DNA of 9,534 nucleotides, from positions 1-9,534 of the forward strand of contig CAIKDL010000069.1 in assembly GCA_903826185.1 (NCBI GenBank), in the 5' to 3' direction. Under the pieces are notes generated by a model. It was not told where the DNA came from. It did not search any database and saw only the letters and a list, made by a program, of their open reading frames with translations. The number at the start of each line of letters is the position of its first letter. The stretch's first letter is position 1. The position numbers were made by a program, and so were the translations under genes. This DNA is from an uncultured bacterium. GTDB taxonomy: Bacteria; Patescibacteriota; Minisyncoccia; Phycocordibacterales; PALSA-1337. Shown here piece after piece: positions 1 through 5,499 of the stretch.

Positions 1-408
1 AATATATTCCATACGTGCCGACCAAGCATCGACCCAGATCTTCTTGAATGTACTCATTAGACCAGAAACGACCAGATGACGTTTCTCCGGATCGACACTC
101 TCGAGCACATTGAAAGAGATCGGATATTCCGTATCAAACGGCGCAATCAAGATGACATCCTTGATACGATCTTTCGGAACATATTCGAGTAGCAAGTCAG
201 CGGTCTTACCGTGCGGATCGATGAAGCAAAGGCCTTCCCCATTCTGAATATCTTGCACAGCCATATTCTCCAAAAGACAAGACTTGCCCATACCAGTCTT
301 ACCGATGACATAGACGTGACGTGTACGATCCTTGGCTTTGATGCCAAATTTGACCTTCTTATTTCTGGCGTCGGTCTCGGCGAAATATGTGATGCGATTT
401 TCGTCCAT
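1..408 (-). CDS. Type IV secretion/conjugation-type ATPase (VirB4/TraD/DUF87-like), N-terminal part
   Basis: The gene starts at an ATG at 408 and is open to the left edge, so only the first 136 residues are seen. Residues 36-43 are a perfect Walker A loop (GKTGMGKS). Residues 59-67 (GLCFIDPHG) form the beta strand and DPHG signature typical of VirB4/TraG/TraD-like and HerA/DUF87-type DNA-pumping ATPases. The following PISFNVL and the FKKIW...ARMEYI stretch also fit that group. Such ATPases power DNA or protein export at the inner membrane. No transmembrane segment is visible in this part. No Shine-Dalgarno motif precedes the ATG; the upstream bases are pyrimidine-rich. Whether it belongs to a conjugation apparatus, a type IV pilus-like system or DNA uptake cannot be told from this fragment. 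The superfamily call is firm; the exact family is not. Confidence 0.85.
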   Translation of the reverse strand, partial: MDENRITYFAETDARNKKVKFGIKAKDRTRHVYVIGKTGMGKSCLLENMAVQDIQNGEGLCFIDPHGKTADLLLEYVPKDRIKDVILIAPFDTEYPISFNVLESVDPEKRHLVVSGLMSTFKKIWVDAWSARMEYI

Positions 409-420
409 GATTGATGAAAA

Positions 421-426
421 ATGATA
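421..426 (-). promoter_or_regulatory. Possible -10 element for the ATPase gene
   Basis: The minus strand reads TATCAT, ending 12 bases before the ATG at 408. No convincing -35 is seen at 16-18 bases. The short distance would give a nearly leaderless mRNA, consistent with the missing Shine-Dalgarno motif. Weak evidence taken alone. Confidence 0.25.
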
Positions 427-451
427 TAAGAAAATGAAGCTTATTTGACTG

Positions 452-466
452 GTGGTATTTTACCAC
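452..466. repeat. Short perfect inverted repeat beside the terminator
   Basis: GTGGTA (452-457) and TACCAC (461-466) are a perfect 6-bp inverted repeat with a 3-base loop. It directly abuts the T-tract of the terminator at 467-513 and lies about 45 bp upstream of the ATPase start. It could be an operator or chance; the sequence does not decide. Confidence 0.35.
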
Positions 467-513
467 AAAAAAACCGCCCCGTCCGTGCCAAATAGCACAC
501 GAACGTTGGGCGG
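467..513 (-). terminator. Strong Rho-independent terminator after the 67-residue gene
   Basis: On the minus strand CCGCCC (513-508) pairs with GGGCGG (479-474). Inside it a second stem of CGTTCG with CGGACG (one G-T pair) continues the hairpin. Seven T residues (473-467) follow the stem immediately. It lies just past the stop of the gene at 539-742 and ahead of the ATPase gene, so it separates the two transcription units. This is a textbook intrinsic terminator and supports real minus-strand transcription of the small gene. Confidence 0.85.
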
Positions 514-538
514 CGATAGGAGTAATGGACTTCAGACA

Positions 539-742
539 TCAATGTTCAGCGCCAGAGCGGGCAAATACGGCACCCGCCTGACCCAAAACATCGCGACACT
601 CGCCGGTATACTTGCGCGGCTCGCGCTTACCGGGAATGATAACCTGGCGGGGTGGCCGACAAAAGTCCTCCACGCTTTTGGCCAATTGATCGCCAGTTAA
701 TGTTTCCTTGTCCAGAACCACTGCATTCTTCTTCACAGGCAT
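539..742 (-). CDS. Unrecognised 67-residue protein
   Basis: I do not recognise this family. The ATG at 742 is chosen over an in-frame TTG at 763 because GGGAG (756-752) sits 9 bases upstream, the clearest ribosome binding site in the window. The product begins MPVKKNAVVLDKE and has a basic, proline-containing middle (RPPRQVIIPGKREPRKY). It has two cysteines (in EDFC and GEC) and ends ARSGAEH. There is no signal peptide or membrane segment, so it is probably cytoplasmic. Local GC content is higher than in neighbouring genes. A promoter-like sequence at 881-908 and a strong terminator at 467-513 frame it as its own transcription unit. A transcribed non-coding RNA that happens to carry this reading frame remains possible, but the start context favours a protein. 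Confidence 0.6.
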   Translation of the reverse strand: MPVKKNAVVLDKETLTGDQLAKSVEDFCRPPRQVIIPGKREPRKYTGECRDVLGQAGAVFARSGAEH

Positions 743-880
743 AGTACGAATCTCCCAAAACAATCAACTAAAACTCGCGATCCTCCGACTCCCCATGTCG
801 GTTTTTACTTCTGACAAAAAATATTGTCCCTATCCGACTAAGTCAGATTCGTAAGCACTAGATGACTGGTTCCGAAGCAA
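743..880 (-). promoter_or_regulatory. Structured 5' leader of the 67-residue gene
   Basis: This gene-free stretch is rich in short hairpins in the direction of transcription. The first is ATCTGAC-TTA-GTCGGAT (848-832, one T-G pair), the second GACAA-TATTTT-TTGTC (828-813), the third CCGAC-ATGGGGA-GTCGG (801-785). The arms are partly interchangeable: the GTCGG of the first can pair with the CCGAC of the third, and the CTGAC of the first with the GTCAG overlapping the second. Such competing stems are a feature of regulatory leaders, but no known riboswitch class is recognised. On the plus strand the third hairpin is followed by five T residues. Confidence 0.35.
752..756 (-). promoter_or_regulatory. 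Ribosome binding site fixing the start at 742
   Basis: GGGAG on the minus strand ends 9 bases before the ATG at 742. It decides between that ATG and the in-frame TTG at 763, which lies upstream of this site. Confidence 0.6.
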
Positions 881-908
881 ATCCTACCACTTTACTTTTT
901 TACGTCAA
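881..908 (-). promoter_or_regulatory. Candidate sigma-70 promoter for the 67-residue gene
   Basis: On the minus strand TTGACG (908-903) and TAGGAT (886-881) are 16 bases apart. These match the -35 in 5 of 6 and the -10 in 4 of 6 positions. The -35 overlaps the stop codon of the upstream DUF4015 gene. Transcription would start near 874 and give a leader of about 130 bases. Confidence 0.45.
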
Positions 909-2347
909 GGCCTGTTAGAGTTGGTTGGTTTTGGATCTGTCAAAAGAGCTGACTTATCGTATACGCTACCAGCATTCCATAATATCCAACTGGTCAAACC
1001 ACTATCATAAGTGGCACTGATCTGAGTGCGCACCATGTCTGGAGTATAAATCGCACCAAGGTCAAAAGCTTGCAACCAGGGCCTCATAAGGAGCGGCGAC
1101 GAGGATGCTGCTTTCGAACGGATAACCGCTTGATTCATTTCATATTTCACAATTTCATACGGATGCATCGCCGGTTTGGCATATCCAATGAAACCGCTTA
1201 TATAATGAGACGGGTAAACCATCGGATCAATATAATCAAAATAAGGCATAGCATTTTCAATGACTTGGCCGATACCCATATCGCCGGTATCGCTGGTCGT
1301 CTGGCCAAAAAGATCAGCCGAGATTGGGATAGGCACAGTCGAAGAGCCAAGCTCTGAATGCAAGTATGCAAAAAAGTCGCGGATAACTTGCGATCTTCCA
1401 GTCACATATATCTTGGTGCTCGTGGCCACCAGTTTTGTACTGGTTGCGACGAGTTTTGTAGAAGTTGCGGATGTCTTAGTGGAGACGACCGCTAGTTTCG
1501 TACTCGAGGCAACAGGCTTTGTACTCGCAGAAATTGTCTTGGCGCTGACCGGCAACGGCTTATATATCACCTCTGTCTTCGGTAATGCCGAATACACAGC
1601 ACTCGACACAGCTCCATCGGATGGAAAACGAACGTAATCAAAATTGATCTCATCGAATCCATCTGAATAGGCTTCCTTAGCGATGGCTACGACATATTTC
1701 CAGAGATCTTTATTCGTCGGATCTGCCCAGTAAGCTCCACCGGAATCTCTCCAGAGCGCTCCAGTTCTAGAATCATGAATGGCCCATTCTGGCTTTACTT
1801 TAACGATATATGGATCCTGAAAAACAGCTACGCGACCAATGACATATATACCCTTAGCATGAAGAGACCCGATGAATTCTTTTATATCCGGAATATGTTT
1901 CTCAGCGGCACCGATCTTGACGAGCTCTGGATCATTTACACTAAAACCGACACGGCCGCTATAGTCCTTAACATCGATGACAACAGAATTGAGAATCGTG
2001 CCATCCAAAAGGTTGAAAAGACTTTTTCTGAAAGAGGGTGTGCCGGCAGCCCAATTGGTAAAATATATAGCCTTCACACTTTTAGGTGGAGAAATGTGCG
2101 TCACAACAAACTCTGGCGCCACAGCCGCAAGTGACGAGCTTGTCGCGATAATAGATGTAGATGTAGCTGAGGATAAAGCTACCTTGGAGACCGAAGTTGT
2201 TGATGCAGAAATGGCCGTGGCCAGATCGGAGCTCTTGAGAGCGTTACCAGAAAAAGATAACCGGTTGGCTGGTAATATAAATAAAATCCCCGCCACAATG
2301 GCCACGATGATACCGGCGACTATGATTATTGTAACGATGCGTGTCAT
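905..2347 (-). CDS. DUF4015 (putative glycoside hydrolase, TIM-barrel-like) protein, membrane-anchored
   Basis: The 480-residue product has one hydrophobic segment at about 4-25, likely an uncleaved signal anchor. A Ser/Thr/Ala-rich linker follows (about 39-77), then a domain matching DUF4015 (PF13200). Recognisable pieces are KAIYFTNWAAG (92-102), VVIDVKDYSG (122-131), GIYVIGRVAVF (166-176), EINFDYVRFPSDG (233-245), FDYIDPMVYPSHY (370-382) and RPWLQAF (422-428). The domain is related to glycoside hydrolases and probably acts on an extracytoplasmic polysaccharide, but the substrate is unknown. Unusually, residues about 264-316, between the DYVRFP strand and the helix RDFFAYLHSEL, form a low-complexity Ser-Thr-Lys repeat. 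The ATG at 2347 overlaps the stop of the upstream gene by 4 bases (ATGA), implying translational coupling. Confidence 0.85.
   Translation of the reverse strand: MTRIVTIIIVAGIIVAIVAGILFILPANRLSFSGNALKSSDLATAISASTTSVSKVALSSATSTSIIATSSSLAAVAPEFVVTHISPPKSVKAIYFTNWAAGTPSFRKSLFNLLDGTILNSVVIDVKDYSGRVGFSVNDPELVKIGAAEKHIPDIKEFIGSLHAKGIYVIGRVAVFQDPYIVKVKPEWAIHDSRTGALWRDSGGAYWADPTNKDLWKYVVAIAKEAYSDGFDEINFDYVRFPSDGAVSSAVYSALPKTEVIYKPLPVSAKTISASTKPVASSTKLAVVSTKTSATSTKLVATSTKLVATSTKIYVTGRSQVIRDFFAYLHSELGSSTVPIPISADLFGQTTSDTGDMGIGQVIENAMPYFDYIDPMVYPSHYISGFIGYAKPAMHPYEIVKYEMNQAVIRSKAASSSPLLMRPWLQAFDLGAIYTPDMVRTQISATYDSGLTSWILWNAGSVYDKSALLTDPKPTNSNRP
1400..1552 (-). repeat. Coding tandem repeat (STK-type, about 7 residues) inside the DUF4015 domain
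   Basis: The encoded stretch contains STKP, STKL, STKT, STKL, STKL and STKI motifs spaced 5-9 residues apart. The last two full units are STKLVAT and STKLVAT, 7 residues or 21 bases each. The nucleotide copies have diverged while the Ser-Thr-Lys pattern persists. Confidence 0.75.
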
Positions 2348-2640
2348 GCAACAGGTTGATTTGTTTCTGTTTGAGAATTTTCCGAAGCAGCATCGTCTTT
2401 CGACTCGATTGACACAGCTGAAGACGACGGAGCTTGTTCTGTTGGTACCGCCTTGTGTTCGACAAAAGGAACTCTGATATCAGTAGTATTCGTGGCATCC
2501 GAACCAAGCCGATAAGCAATGGCTATCAGATACAACCCAGTGGCTATAGCCAAGATCTTATGCCAACCTTGTGGAAAACCAAGGAAAAGAAAGATAGCGA
2601 TCCACACTCCCAATAAAATTATGATTTGTCTTTTTGACAT
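2344..2640 (-). CDS. Small two-helix membrane protein, function unknown
   Basis: The 98-residue product has two predicted membrane helices, about residues 5-23 (QIIILLGVWIAIFLFLGF) and 28-43 (KILAIATGLYLIAIAY). They are separated by a short turn with PQGWHK. A polar, disordered Ser/Glu/Thr-rich tail of about 50 residues follows. I do not recognise a named family. It overlaps the DUF4015 gene by 4 bases and is likely co-expressed with it, so it may help place or regulate that envelope protein. No Shine-Dalgarno motif precedes the ATG. A consensus -10 (TATAAT) ends 9 bases upstream of it, which suggests leaderless translation. Confidence 0.75.
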   Translation of the reverse strand: MSKRQIIILLGVWIAIFLFLGFPQGWHKILAIATGLYLIAIAYRLGSDATNTTDIRVPFVEHKAVPTEQAPSSSAVSIESKDDAASENSQTETNQPVA

Positions 2641-2649
2641 GATGGGGTG

Positions 2650-2658
2650 ATTATAACA
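2650..2658 (-). promoter_or_regulatory. Extended -10 promoter for the membrane protein/DUF4015 pair
   Basis: The minus strand reads TGTTATAAT: a perfect TATAAT preceded by the TGn extension. A good -35 is not seen at standard spacing, which extended -10 promoters tolerate. Transcription would begin about 3 bases before the ATG at 2640. The element also sits right after the rsmI stop codon at 2662-2664. Confidence 0.55.
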
Positions 2659-2661
2659 AAC

Positions 2662-3369
2662 CTAACTGACAATGACCACGAACTCTCCACGAACCTTATC
2701 TGTGTGTGCCGTAAAATAAGTCAGGACTTCTTGCGGAGAACCACTGACCACTTCTTCGAATATCTTCGTAAGCTCTCGGCATATGGTTATGCGTTTAGCC
2801 ACAGCATGCATAACCAAAGAATCCAATGTCTTCATTATTCGGTGTGGGGACTCATAAAAAATACAAGTGCGCTCAGCTGTGGCGATCTCCTTGAAGAGAG
2901 TTTCTCTTCCCTTTTTGTGTGGCAAGAAACCCAAAAATATGAAATCAGCGCAAGGCACACCGGCAATAGAAAGAGCCGCCGTAAGAGCAGAAGCTCCTGG
3001 TATCGATTCTATTTTCAAGGCACCTTCAGCCAATTCCACAGCCATATCACGACGGATAATAGAGACTAGTTCTGCGCCGGGATCGGAAATCCCTGGAGTG
3101 CCGGCATCAGACACCAAAGCAACGTTTTTGCCTTCCTTGAGCAATGCAACGATATCATTCACTCGCGAGATCTTGCTGTGAGCATGATATGACAGAACGC
3201 GCGGTTGTGCATTACCGCCAACAGATATTGCATGCCGAACAAAAAGCTTCTTGGTAACACGCGTATCTTCGCACAAAACCACGTCGACGGAGCCGAGAAC
3301 TTTGAGTGCTCGTAGAGTTATATCCTCCATATTACCTATTGGCGTTGCGACTATGAAAAAAGTAGACAT
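2662..3369 (-). CDS. rsmI: 16S rRNA (cytidine(1402)-2'-O)-methyltransferase RsmI
   Basis: RsmI uses S-adenosylmethionine to 2'-O-methylate C1402 in the decoding centre of 16S rRNA. The 235-residue product carries the family landmarks of the tetrapyrrole-methylase fold. These are FIVATPIGNMEDITLRAL (5-22), CEDTRVT (33-39), LVSDAGTPGISDPG (85-98), SIPGASALTAALSIAGVP (122-139), FLGFLPHKKGRE (145-156), FYESPHRI (171-178) and ICRELTKIFEEVVSG (196-210). It is shorter than the roughly 285-residue E. coli protein and lacks the C-terminal extension. The reading frame is open upstream to 3573, but the ATG at 3369 is chosen because homology begins exactly there (MSTFFIVATPIGN) and GGTGA lies 4 bases before it. 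The upstream extension would lie antisense to the ATP-grasp gene. Confidence 0.95.
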   Translation of the reverse strand: MSTFFIVATPIGNMEDITLRALKVLGSVDVVLCEDTRVTKKLFVRHAISVGGNAQPRVLSYHAHSKISRVNDIVALLKEGKNVALVSDAGTPGISDPGAELVSIIRRDMAVELAEGALKIESIPGASALTAALSIAGVPCADFIFLGFLPHKKGRETLFKEIATAERTCIFYESPHRIMKTLDSLVMHAVAKRITICRELTKIFEEVVSGSPQEVLTYFTAHTDKVRGEFVVIVS

Positions 3370-3384
3370 GGAATCACCATAACA

Positions 3385-3393
3385 TATTATGAT
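3385..3393. promoter_or_regulatory. Overlapping divergent -10 elements between rsmI and the ATP-grasp gene
   Basis: The 36-bp divergent gap holds TATTAT (3385-3390) and TATGAT (3388-3393) on the plus strand, and CATAAT (3391-3386) on the minus strand. TAGACA (3363-3368) lies 16 bases before the plus-strand TATTAT as a possible -35. The plus-strand start would fall at about 3397-3400, only 6-9 bases before the ATG at 3406. Which hexamer is used cannot be settled by eye. Confidence 0.4.
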
Positions 3394-3405
3394 ACACTTC
3401 TCTAC

Positions 3406-4683
3406 ATGAATAAAAATGCCGTAAAGATCATTTACGTTACTCGTGATGTCGAGCGCGCTTTGGGCACCGGTCCAAGCGAAGATTACAGAATCGTAACAAA
3501 TCGCACGCCGTATTCCGAAGAGATACAGAGACGATTTCCTGATTTCGTGACTTTGATCGAACCTCAAAAACAAGCCGACGGCTCGGCACTTTTGTCGGAC
3601 ACTAGCGGTTTACTAGAATCTCCAATAACAGAAAAAATAATATCTGGTGCAAAGATCCTTGTCTTTAAAAACACTTCCATCATCGAATCAATATGCCAGA
3701 AAAAAGGATGGTGTTTATTGAATCCTGGAGCGGAATTAGCGGAAAAAATAGAGAACAAGATCACTCAGATCGAGTGGTTAAATGAATCCAACGGAAAGAC
3801 GGCGGCAGCTGGGCCAGCTGGGCTAGCACAAAAATATCTACCACCCCACACTGTCGCGCCGCTGAAAGATATAAAATGGAAAAAAGAACCGCTCGTCATA
3901 CAATGGGCGCATGGACATACTGGTGATGGCACCATACTGGTAAATTCCGGAAAAGAGCTGGAGGCACTGCAAACGAAATTCCCAGAAAGATTGGCGCGAG
4001 CGACTTCATTTGTAAATGGACCGTCGTTTACTTTGAATATCGTCGTGACTCGATATGCTGTACATGTTGGCAATGTGAGCTATCAGATTACTGGCCTGCC
4101 ACCATTTACTGACAACCCATTTAGCACTATCGGAAATGATTGGAGTTTGACGCATACATTGCTTTCAGAAAAAGAAATATCTGACATAGAAAATATGGCC
4201 AAAGAGATTGGTGACAAAATGGCAAAAGATGGCTGGATCGGGATGTGTGGCATAGATGTGATGCGTGACGAGGAGAGAGATAAGATATTTTTAATAGAGA
4301 TAAATGCCAGACAGCCGGCCTCAACAACTTTCGAATCATTATTACAACAAGAGAACCGAGAGATGGGAGTAAACGGCATCACAATCTTTGAGGCCTATAA
4401 AATGGCTCTACTTGGTGACAAAATAGATGCTCCAATCATCCACATCAACGACGGCGCACAGATAATAAAGCGTGTAACAAAAGACGGCCTACCAACGGCT
4501 TCAGTGAGCAAGGACGTCATCAACTCCCTCGAGCAAGCCGGCTACAAGATAATCCAATATGCGAACTTCGAATATAATCTGGATCAGCTCCGTATCCAAA
4601 GCAAGAAAGGTATAATGTCGGCCCATGCCAAATTCAATCCTCGCGGAAAAGAGATTGTTGCACTGATCGACGAAACATTATAA
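3406..4683 (+). CDS. ATP-grasp superfamily ligase-like protein
   Basis: ATP-grasp enzymes join a carboxylate to an amine or thiol through an acylphosphate. This 425-residue product shows the fold in order: an N-terminal domain (about 1-110), and K118 in the ENKITQIEWL helix, where the family usually has its first ATP-binding Lys. A glycine-rich loop HGHTGDGT follows (169-176), then the lid continuation ATSFVNGPSFTLNIVV (199-214). The diagnostic metal-binding strand is GMCGIDVMRD...FLIEINARQP (279-304), with D284, E298 and N300. Residues from about 340 form an extra C-terminal region I do not recognise. The substrate is unknown. A peptidase gene begins 13 bases downstream, and peptidoglycan genes follow, suggesting a peptide-like substrate. 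No Shine-Dalgarno motif precedes the ATG, and a -10-like hexamer lies 12 bases upstream. Confidence 0.8.
   Translation: MNKNAVKIIYVTRDVERALGTGPSEDYRIVTNRTPYSEEIQRRFPDFVTLIEPQKQADGSALLSDTSGLLESPITEKIISGAKILVFKNTSIIESICQKKGWCLLNPGAELAEKIENKITQIEWLNESNGKTAAAGPAGLAQKYLPPHTVAPLKDIKWKKEPLVIQWAHGHTGDGTILVNSGKELEALQTKFPERLARATSFVNGPSFTLNIVVTRYAVHVGNVSYQITGLPPFTDNPFSTIGNDWSLTHTLLSEKEISDIENMAKEIGDKMAKDGWIGMCGIDVMRDEERDKIFLIEINARQPASTTFESLLQQENREMGVNGITIFEAYKMALLGDKIDAPIIHINDGAQIIKRVTKDGLPTASVSKDVINSLEQAGYKIIQYANFEYNLDQLRIQSKKGIMSAHAKFNPRGKEIVALIDETL
3806..3823 (+). repeat. 9-bp perfect tandem duplication in the ATP-grasp gene
   Basis: CAGCTGGGC occurs twice back to back (3806-3814 and 3815-3823). It keeps the frame and encodes the AAGPAGL stretch near residues 134-140. 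It looks like a small slippage duplication in a surface loop. Confidence 0.8.
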
Positions 4684-4696
4684 AAAAACCGCCAAC

Positions 4697-5446
4697 ATGA
4701 ACATAAAAACCTTATCCGAACACGCTACATCAGTCATAGACCAGTATATGAATTTCTCTGTCGGAAAGGCCGTTTGTTCCATCCCCTATTTCAACAATAA
4801 AACCACCCGCTCACGCGGTGCCTTGCGAGCATATGTCGGCAAAGGTAGCCCCAAGGATATATATGAAGAAGTTACCGCTAGTCTGACTAAGGAACATGTC
4901 TCTGTCGATGTTCTGACCGGCGAATCATTGAAAAAATACATGACCGATAAAAATATTGGTATCGATTGCTCTGGACTGGCCTATTATATTTTGAATGCCG
5001 AAAGCGAGGAACGTAAAAGGGGTCGTTTAGACAAGCACATACATTTTACTACCGTCCACGGACTATTCGGGAAAATCCGCAGCGCGCTTAGGCCTGTAGA
5101 AAATTGCGGCGTAGCGACTTTCGCAGATAAAAAAAATAGCCGGATTATTGCTACAAAAGATATCGAACCCGGGGACATGATTACGATGATATCCAAGACC
5201 ACTGAACGAGATCATATGCTCGTCATAAACTGTGTCGAATCTCAAAATGCCACGCCAGTAAAAATCTTCTACACTCACACAATCGCTTATCCAGAAGATG
5301 GTGTATACGGAACTGGGGTCAGACAAGGAACTATAGATATAACCAATCCTCAAGGGACCATTTTTGAAGGTGTATGGTCAGAGAATAATCTCCTGACAAG
5401 AATGAGAGATTACGTTGCCGAGATCAGGCGATTGAACTGGTTCTAA
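4697..5446 (+). CDS. NlpC/P60-like cysteine peptidase without signal peptide
   Basis: The 249-residue product has the NlpC/P60 catalytic cysteine block, GIDCSGLAYYIL (88-99, C91). A domain-typical PGD turn follows (IEPGDMITM, 156-164), then the histidine strand RDHMLVIN (171-178, H173). H194 in YTHTIAYP is a candidate third catalytic residue. Family members cut peptidoglycan stem peptides, usually outside the membrane. Here the N-terminus (MNIKTLSEHATSVIDQYMNF) is polar, with no signal peptide or lipobox, so the protein is probably cytoplasmic. It may act on recycled muropeptides or on products of the neighbouring ATP-grasp ligase. It follows that gene by 13 bases, probably in one operon. No Shine-Dalgarno motif is present. 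The domain call is good; substrate and location are inference. Confidence 0.75.
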   Translation: MNIKTLSEHATSVIDQYMNFSVGKAVCSIPYFNNKTTRSRGALRAYVGKGSPKDIYEEVTASLTKEHVSVDVLTGESLKKYMTDKNIGIDCSGLAYYILNAESEERKRGRLDKHIHFTTVHGLFGKIRSALRPVENCGVATFADKKNSRIIATKDIEPGDMITMISKTTERDHMLVINCVESQNATPVKIFYTHTIAYPEDGVYGTGVRQGTIDITNPQGTIFEGVWSENNLLTRMRDYVAEIRRLNWF

Positions 5447-5463
5447 CCAGGCTCTAACCAGGC
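5442..5463 (+). repeat. 11-bp perfect tandem duplication over the peptidase stop codon
   Basis: TCTAACCAGGC is repeated exactly (5442-5452 and 5453-5463). The first copy contains the TAA stop (5444-5446) of the peptidase gene. The second provides the left arm of the hairpin at 5460-5476. Confidence 0.85.
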
Positions 5464-5480
5464 TTCAAATAAGCCTTTCT
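5460..5480 (+). terminator. Weak intrinsic terminator-like hairpin between peptidase and mraY
   Basis: AGGCTT (5460-5465) and AAGCCT (5471-5476) form a perfect 6-bp stem with loop CAAAT. The T-run after it is broken (TTCTCTG), so termination would be partial at best. It lies between the peptidase stop and the mraY start, together with a -10-like element, and may mark an operon border. Confidence 0.35.
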
Positions 5481-5483
5481 CTG

Positions 5484-5492
5484 TGCTATTCT
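5484..5492 (+). promoter_or_regulatory. Candidate extended -10 promoter of the mraY operon
   Basis: TGCTATTCT is a TGn-extended -10 with TATTCT matching 4 of 6 positions. It ends 7 bases before the mraY ATG, so transcription would begin at or next to the start codon. No clear -35 and no Shine-Dalgarno motif are present. Confidence 0.35.
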
Positions 5493-5499
5493 TATTCGG

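Noticed and set aside
452..700. Plus-strand open frame of 82 codons
   Set aside because: It runs antisense through the minus-strand terminator and the 67-residue gene, and its start lies in an inverted repeat with no ribosome site.
785..806. Plus-strand hairpin followed by five T residues, resembling a terminator
   Set aside because: The stem is only 5 bp and no plus-strand gene lies upstream to terminate; it is better seen as one hairpin of the minus-strand leader.
539..880. A known structured RNA (SRP RNA, RNase P RNA, tmRNA or a riboswitch)
   Set aside because: None of the recognisable core motifs of these RNAs were seen on either strand, and the start context supports a protein-coding frame.
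1260..1637. Plus-strand open frame of 125 codons opposite the DUF4015 gene
   Set aside because: It lies fully antisense to a well-supported gene; its Val/Leu/Thr-rich repeats mirror the STK repeat of the other strand, and no ribosome site or homology is seen.
1977..2477. Plus-strand open frame of 166 codons
   Set aside because: It is antisense to the DUF4015 N-terminus and the small membrane protein; the low-complexity composition on the other strand explains the absence of stops.
3370..3573. N-terminal extension of rsmI on the minus strand
   Set aside because: The family begins precisely at the ATG at 3369; the extension is antisense to the ATP-grasp gene and has no RsmI-like content.
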